In this document: piece by piece, positions 15,200 to 18,498 of the stretch | How the letters are laid out: each line of letters begins with the position of its first letter | How positions within the stretch are numbered: position 1 is the stretch's first letter | Origin: Rubrivivax sp. | Lineage (GTDB): Bacteria; Pseudomonadota; Gammaproteobacteria; Burkholderiales; Burkholderiaceae_C | Length of the DNA stretch: 18,498 nt | Assembly: GCA_027484885.1 (NCBI GenBank) | Contig: JAIXSD010000155.1 | Location: 1-18,498 of the forward strand | Direction of reading: 5' to 3' | Notes under the pieces: generated by a model | The model's database searches: none | Told to the model about the DNA's origin: nothing | Seen by the model: only the letters and a program-made list of their open reading frames with translations | Made by a program: the position numbers and the translations under genes

Positions 15200-16747
15200 T
15201 CAGTACATTAGGCTGGGAGCAGGGATGGCCAGCAACTCTTGTTCAGAGATGCGACTGCTTCGAATGAACGTGGTCGAGTAGCGCCAGTTGGGTGTGACCT
15301 TGATGAAACGTCCAACTCCGGCACCCGGCACATAGCTGGCATTGAGGTCGCTGACTTTGGCGCCAACGAATGGGTAGTAGTCGACGCCCGCTTGCAAGCC
15401 CAAACGAGCCGATGCCCGGTCATCGGCAAGCTTGGGATCTTTCAGCACCAGTCGGTGGCGAATGACCACCAGAAGCGCGTTGATGTCCGCACGGCCCGAA
15501 CTGAGATTCCATGGCGTCACTGCGTGCCCAAGGCCACCATGCATCATGTTGTCCGGCCCTGGCGCGTAGATGGCGGAGGTGCTGGTGCTGGTTTGAAAAG
15601 CCTTCGTATTGCTCGCATTGATCGCGTCCTGCGCGACGATGTCGCTCCATGTCGGTGTGAGCGAGCTTTGGACGAGCTTCCAGGCCTTGTCCTTGATTGA
15701 CAGGGACCAAAGCTCAATGCCACTGATTTCAACCGCGGTGTTTTTGGCCGGGTTGCCCGATTCGTCGGGGTAAATCACAAACCAAGTCACCATGCTGCGC
15801 CACTCGGGGAACAATGTGCCTGGCCACCACGAGCCAATTGAGCTCCCATAGGGCTCAGTGCCCATGGCTACCGTTGGTTTGTACTTCCAGCCAACACTTG
15901 TGCCTACGCCTGCTGGAATCACCTCATGGCCCAAGGCCATGTCAGCTGCGGCTGCCCGTACTCGCGCGCTGGCACTTTCGCTCGTGATTGCTGCGGTTGT
16001 TGGATTGCCCGCCAAACTGGGCGCCACTTGATTTGCGGCTGCGGCCGACGTCGACGTGGACAGCTTGTTGCATACCTCGGCATCCCAACGGACCTTGCCG
16101 CCGTTGCAGTTCGCTGTTGCGATACCGAGGTACCCGCTGCGCTGGTTGGCAAAACTGAGACTGCTTCCATCTGCAATCGTGCCGATTGCATTCGCGTAAC
16201 AGGCGTTGCCGAAGTTGTGCACTGCATAGACGGTGCAGTTGTTGGGAGCGGTGCCGCTTGAGCTCGAGTTCGGCTTGTTGCTGCTCGCTGTGATGCTCGT
16301 TGCACTCGAAGAATCCTGCAAGGCAGTGGAGGGTTGCGGCTGTGACGTCAAGACCGGAGGCGTGTTCTCACTTGCTGCGCCAATGCTGGAGTTGATAACT
16401 GTGGAGCCCGTCGTATTCTGGGAGCCGGTGTTCGAGCCTGCGTTCGATCCGCCGGTTGCAGTGGCGGGAGTCTTGACCGCCAAGATGTTGGCGATTGCAC
16501 TTGATTCGGCGGCCCCACTGCTCGCGGCCGTCGCAACTGGTGAGGCACTCGCTGCCTCACTGGCTGGAGCACTGGAAGCCTGAGCAGAAGTGGCAACGGC
16601 AGAGGCGCCACTTGGTATCAGCGCGGCGCTGGAAATGGCATTTGTATCTGATGTGCCGCCGCCTCCGCCGCCACAGGCTGCCAATACGGTACCAGCTGCC
16701 ATCAAATGGACAATCAAAGGAGTTCTTGCATAGCGGTACTGCTGCAT
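15200..16747 (-). CDS. Large lipoprotein of unknown function with Gly6 tether and Ser/Ala/Thr linker
   Basis: I do not recognise this 515-residue protein. It begins with a basic n-region and hydrophobic stretch followed by a lipobox VLAAC (Cys25) and six glycines, so it should be a lipid-anchored envelope protein. Residues ~30-165 are Ser/Ala/Thr/Asn-rich and low in complexity, a flexible linker. Four cysteines at 171, 183, 214 and 226 with paired 12-residue spacings suggest a small disulfide-linked module (CTVYAVHNFGNAC, ANCNGGKVRWDAEVC). The rest (~270-515) is a conserved-looking globular domain rich in Trp, Tyr and beta-prone strands (WKYKPTVAMG, SWWPGTLFPEW, ELWSLSIKDKAWKLV). It has no PEP-CTERM tail. 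It is convergent with the EPS operon, 29 bases from its end. The ATG lacks a clear Shine-Dalgarno, but the next methionine would truncate the signal peptide. Confidence 0.75.
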   Translation of the reverse strand: MQQYRYARTPLIVHLMAAGTVLAACGGGGGGTSDTNAISSAALIPSGASAVATSAQASSAPASEAASASPVATAASSGAAESSAIANILAVKTPATATGGSNAGSNTGSQNTTGSTVINSSIGAASENTPPVLTSQPQPSTALQDSSSATSITASSNKPNSSSSGTAPNNCTVYAVHNFGNACYANAIGTIADGSSLSFANQRSGYLGIATANCNGGKVRWDAEVCNKLSTSTSAAAANQVAPSLAGNPTTAAITSESASARVRAAAADMALGHEVIPAGVGTSVGWKYKPTVAMGTEPYGSSIGSWWPGTLFPEWRSMVTWFVIYPDESGNPAKNTAVEISGIELWSLSIKDKAWKLVQSSLTPTWSDIVAQDAINASNTKAFQTSTSTSAIYAPGPDNMMHGGLGHAVTPWNLSSGRADINALLVVIRHRLVLKDPKLADDRASARLGLQAGVDYYPFVGAKVSDLNASYVPGAGVGRFIKVTPNWRYSTTFIRSSRISEQELLAIPAPSLMY

Positions 16748-16782
16748 GGTGGCGCTCGCTCAGGTGGTCGATTCGACTATTG

Positions 16783-16804
16783 GTCATGGCCTGTATGGCC
16801 TGAC
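16783..16804. promoter_or_regulatory. Imperfect inverted repeat upstream of the lipoprotein gene
   Basis: GTCA(T)GGCC at 16783-16791 pairs with GGCCTGAC at 16797-16804 across a 5-base loop, with one bulged T. It lies 36-57 bases upstream of the lipoprotein start on the minus strand, where an operator or 5'-leader hairpin would sit. No convincing -35/-10 pair is visible beside it, so its role is a guess. Confidence 0.25.
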
Positions 16805-16849
16805 TCATCTGCAATATCGACGTCTCTGCGCAGCGCTTGAGCGAAACAG

Positions 16850-16884
16850 TGAGCAAGGTCGTTTTAGAGTACGACCTTCGCTCA
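16850..16884 (-). terminator. Strong hairpin downstream of wecB, candidate terminator
   Basis: The arms TGAGCAAGGTCGT (16850-16862) and ACGACCTTCGCTCA (16871-16884) are complementary over 13 pairs with one bulged base, around an 8-base loop. It lies 57 bases past the wecB stop on the minus strand. The sequence after the stem on that strand has only a weak T run (CTGTTT), so it is not a textbook intrinsic terminator. A second copy of one arm end, TGAGCGAA at 16838-16845, can pair with the same right arm. Confidence 0.45.
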
Positions 16885-16941
16885 GGGGGGGCAATTGTTT
16901 CAGTGCCTTGCCGAACTGCACCGAATGCCGGGAGGAGGGAC

Positions 16942-18057
16942 TCAGTTCGCCAGTTTGTCAGCCAGAATTTGAACGATCCTCTCAGCGGACTTGCCGTCCC
17001 ACAAAGCCGGCCGGCGGCCGCGCTTGCCGCCCGTTTTCAGGGTGTCGAGTGCCAATGGAATGATGACGTTCGGGTCGGTACCGGCCAGCACGTTGCTGCC
17101 TTCATCCACGGTGACTGGCCGTTCAGTGTTTTCGCGCATGGTGATGCAGGGCACGCCCAAGGCCGTGGTTTCCTCCTGGAGGCCACCGCTGTCGGTGAGG
17201 ACCAGGGCCGCGTCTTTCCACAGGTGCAGGAAAGACATGTACGCCTGCGGGCCCATCAAGCTGACGTTGCCACCGAGTTGCACGCCAAACTTTTCGATAT
17301 TGGCGCGGGTTCGGGGGTGCACCGGGAAGACCAGGGGGATCTCGGCCGACACGGCGCGCAGCACGGTGGCGATGCGCTCCAGTGCTTCGGCGCTGTCCAC
17401 ATTGCTGGGGCGGTGCAGGGTGACGACGCCGTAGCGGCTGTGCTGTCGCTTGTAGGTGTCACTCTCCAGCGCCGAGGTGTCCTGGGTCTTGAGCTTCTCG
17501 GCTTGGAAGAGCACGTTGTCCACCATCACATGGCCGACGTCAAAGACCACGCTCATGTCTTTGCCTTCGCGTTGCAAATGCTGGCTGCCGCTGGGCTCGG
17601 TGACGAAATACCAGTCGCTGATGGCGTCGGTCACCAGGCGGTTGATTTCCTCGGGCATGCTCATGTCACCGCTGCGAAGCCCGGCTTCGACGTGCGCAAC
17701 CGGGATGCCAGCCTTCTTGGCCACGATGGAGCAGGCCAGGGTGGAGTTGACGTCACCGACGACCAGGCAGGCTGCCGGCTTCTCAGCGCTCACCAGTTGC
17801 TCGTAGGCCAGCATGATCTTGCCGGTCTGATCGGCATGGCTACCGCCGCCGCATCCCAGGCGTACATCGGGTGTGGGAATACCCAGCTCTTCGAAGAACA
17901 CATCGTTCATGTCCCGGTCGTAGTGCTGACCCGTGTGGATGATCTTCCAGCTCAGCCGACCGCTGGCCTGCAGGGCACGCACGATCGGCGCGATCTTCAT
18001 GAAGTTCGGACGGGCGCCGGCGATCAGGTGGATGCAGGGCAGGGCGGAGGATGTCAT
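16942..18057 (-). CDS. wecB: UDP-N-acetylglucosamine 2-epimerase, non-hydrolysing
   Basis: This 371-residue cytoplasmic enzyme interconverts UDP-GlcNAc and UDP-ManNAc, the donor precursor for ManNAc or ManNAcA residues. Family motifs are complete: ARPNFMKIAP (15-24), TGQHYD (42-47), GDVNST (101-106, Asp102), HVEAGLRSGDMSMPEEINR (122-140, Glu124 and Glu136/137), LHRPSNVD (214-221, His215), FPVHPRT (244-250) and TDSGGLQEE (288-296). These correspond to the Asp95, Glu117, Glu131 and His213 catalytic set of E. coli WecB. The start is ATG at 18057, giving MTSSALPCIHLIAGARP; the frame is open upstream to 18462 but those residues are not family-like. The ribosome-binding site is weak. The gene faces away from the epimerase gene at 18368 and is followed by a strong hairpin. 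Confidence 0.94.
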   Translation of the reverse strand: MTSSALPCIHLIAGARPNFMKIAPIVRALQASGRLSWKIIHTGQHYDRDMNDVFFEELGIPTPDVRLGCGGGSHADQTGKIMLAYEQLVSAEKPAACLVVGDVNSTLACSIVAKKAGIPVAHVEAGLRSGDMSMPEEINRLVTDAISDWYFVTEPSGSQHLQREGKDMSVVFDVGHVMVDNVLFQAEKLKTQDTSALESDTYKRQHSRYGVVTLHRPSNVDSAEALERIATVLRAVSAEIPLVFPVHPRTRANIEKFGVQLGGNVSLMGPQAYMSFLHLWKDAALVLTDSGGLQEETTALGVPCITMRENTERPVTVDEGSNVLAGTDPNVIIPLALDTLKTGGKRGRRPALWDGKSAERIVQILADKLAN

Positions 18058-18105
18058 GTGGTGGCGTCTCGGTGGATGGCAGTCCGAATCGTGCGTCTTC
18101 GGCAC

Positions 18106-18119
18106 CTGCAAGCGCAGGC
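18106..18119 (+). repeat. 14-bp direct repeat, copy 1
   Basis: CTGCAAGCGCAGGC occurs here and, identically and in the same orientation, at 18167-18180. The core CTGC-AAGC-GCAG is itself an inverted repeat, extended to five pairs (CCTGC/GCAGG) in this copy. It lies 49 bases upstream of the wecB start. Confidence 0.55.
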
Positions 18120-18166
18120 AAGTGCGGCAGATTCTATGGGGCGTGCTCGAACTCACCCGTGCGAAG

Positions 18167-18180
18167 CTGCAAGCGCAGGC
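18167..18180 (+). repeat. 14-bp direct repeat, copy 2
   Basis: This is the second exact copy of CTGCAAGCGCAGGC, 61 bases after the first (close to six helical turns), so both copies would face nearly the same side of the DNA. This spacing fits a pair of binding sites, although GC-rich DNA can give 14-mers by chance or by local duplication. Confidence 0.5.
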
Positions 18181-18259
18181 GGAGAACTCCCCGACTTGAG
18201 TGGTTCTTGGTGATTTTTGCCGTGGGGGCGTGCTGAGAGGGACGGAAAGCGCAAGGCTT

Positions 18260-18281
18260 GTCAGCGAGAATGCGCGCTGAC
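18260..18281. promoter_or_regulatory. 7-bp inverted repeat upstream of the epimerase gene
   Basis: GTCAGCG (18260-18266) and CGCTGAC (18275-18281) are perfectly complementary with an 8-base spacer. The dyad ends 86 bases before the GTG start, a normal distance for an operator or a 5'-leader hairpin. No T run follows, so it is not an intrinsic terminator. Confidence 0.35.
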
Positions 18282-18357
18282 CGCCGACACCGCCGCTTGG
18301 GCTCCTGTTGGCGAAAGCGCCCAGGCCGAGTTGTGCGGCCGCGCACATGAATGAACC

Positions 18358-18362
18358 AGGAG
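18358..18362 (+). promoter_or_regulatory. Ribosome-binding site that decides a GTG start
   Basis: AGGAG sits five bases before GTG 18368 and inside the frame that would follow the alternative ATG 18347. Its spacing favours GTG as the real start and gives the family-typical N-terminus MKVLVTG. Confidence 0.7.
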
Positions 18363-18367
18363 ATTTT

Positions 18368-18498
18368 GTGAAAGTACTTGTCACCGGCGCGGCCGGCTTC
18401 ATCGGCATGCATGTCAGCCAGATCCTCCTGGCGCGAGGCGACCAGGTGGTCGGCCTGGACAATCTGAACGATTACTACGACCCGACGCTGAAGGACAA
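18368..18498 (+). CDS. NAD-dependent nucleotide-sugar epimerase, 5' end (UDP-glucuronate 4-epimerase-like)
   Basis: The first 43 residues of a short-chain dehydrogenase-type (extended SDR) epimerase are present and the frame runs off the right edge. The sequence starts [20 protein letters not shown], the GxxGFIG NAD-binding loop, and continues to [17 protein letters not shown]; the DNLNDYYD segment is the usual sign of UDP-glucuronate 4-epimerases (CapI/LspL group) that supply UDP-galacturonate, rather than GalE. I choose GTG 18368 because AGGAG (18358-18362) lies five bases upstream and it yields the normal family N-terminus. An in-frame ATG at 18347 would add MNEPGDF and has no visible ribosome-binding site. 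Catalytic YxxxK and the C-terminal half are outside the window. Confidence 0.85.
   Translation, partial: MKVLVTGAAGFIGMHVSQILLARGDQVVGLDNLNDYYDPTLKD

Larger units (their letters stand above)
18058..18367. other. 310-bp divergent intergenic region between wecB and the epimerase gene
   Basis: No credible coding frame fills this stretch; the open frames crossing it are extensions of neighbouring genes. It must hold promoters for two genes that point away from each other, wecB to the left and the epimerase to the right. I could not pick a -35/-10 pair with confidence on either strand. It contains a 14-bp direct repeat (18106 and 18167) and a 7-bp inverted repeat (18260-18281), listed separately, plus the AGGAG ribosome-binding site of the epimerase gene at 18358-18362. 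Confidence 0.6.

Noticed and set aside
16233..16583. A hydrophobic 116-residue + strand frame resembling a small membrane protein
   Set aside because: It is antisense to the Ser/Ala/Thr linker of the lipoprotein; the Leu/Ala/Val richness follows from reading that low-complexity DNA backwards.
16837..18213. A 458-residue open frame on the + strand
   Set aside because: It lies antisense to wecB, whose motifs are complete on the minus strand; the + product has no recognisable domain and is a shadow of GC-rich coding sequence.
18202..18220. A sigma-54-like GG…GC element upstream of the epimerase gene
   Set aside because: The GG at 18209-18210 and GC at 18219-18220 are separated by 8 bases rather than the required 10, and the flanking consensus is poor.

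Overview
The window is the downstream part of an exosortase-B-linked exopolysaccharide (EPS) locus, most likely from a betaproteobacterium of the Burkholderiales/Rubrivivax–Leptothrix type. This placement is an inference from the GC-rich codon use, the epsE–epsF–epsG–xrtB–epsI gene order (known from Methylobacillus and many Burkholderiales) and the protein sequences. No rRNA, tRNA, IS element, phage gene or CRISPR array is visible.

Region 1 (3-4070, + strand): the 3' end of an EpsE-type outer-membrane export protein, then epsF (Wzz-like chain-length protein), epsG (BY-kinase-like ATPase), xrtB (exosortase B) and epsI. They are packed with gaps of 12 bases or less or with ATGA overlaps, so they are probably one transcription unit. 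EpsG carries an N-terminal MshEN/GspE-N-like tandem motif, which suggests a possible link to c-di-GMP, and it lacks the C-terminal tyrosine cluster.

Region 2 (4130-11767, + strand): the repeat-unit assembly genes. These are a Wzy/WaaL-like polymerase, a GT4 glycosyltransferase, a Wzx-like flippase with an unusual ~290-residue C-terminal extension (possibly a GT14-like domain), a second GT4 enzyme with a four-cysteine insert, and a DUF1972/WchF-type glycosyltransferase.

Region 3 (11764-15170, + strand): a GT39-like GT-C membrane glycosyltransferase, a HAD–UbiA fusion resembling decaprenyl-phosphate phosphoribose synthase, and a four-helix SMR/ArnE-like transporter. Together they look like a module that makes, flips and uses a polyprenyl-phosphate-linked pentose. 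This is the most interesting functional hypothesis in the window.

Region 4 (15200-18057, - strand): a large unrecognised lipoprotein with a Gly6 tether and a long Ser/Ala/Thr-rich linker, convergent with the EPS genes, and wecB (UDP-GlcNAc 2-epimerase). A strong hairpin lies between them.

Region 5 (18058-18498): a 310-bp divergent intergenic region with a 14-bp direct repeat and a 7-bp inverted repeat, followed by the 5' end of a nucleotide-sugar epimerase gene on the + strand. WecB and this epimerase probably supply sugar donors (ManNAc- and uronic-acid-type) to the pathway.

The priming glycosyltransferase, the rest of the export proteins and any PEP-CTERM substrate of the exosortase lie outside the window.
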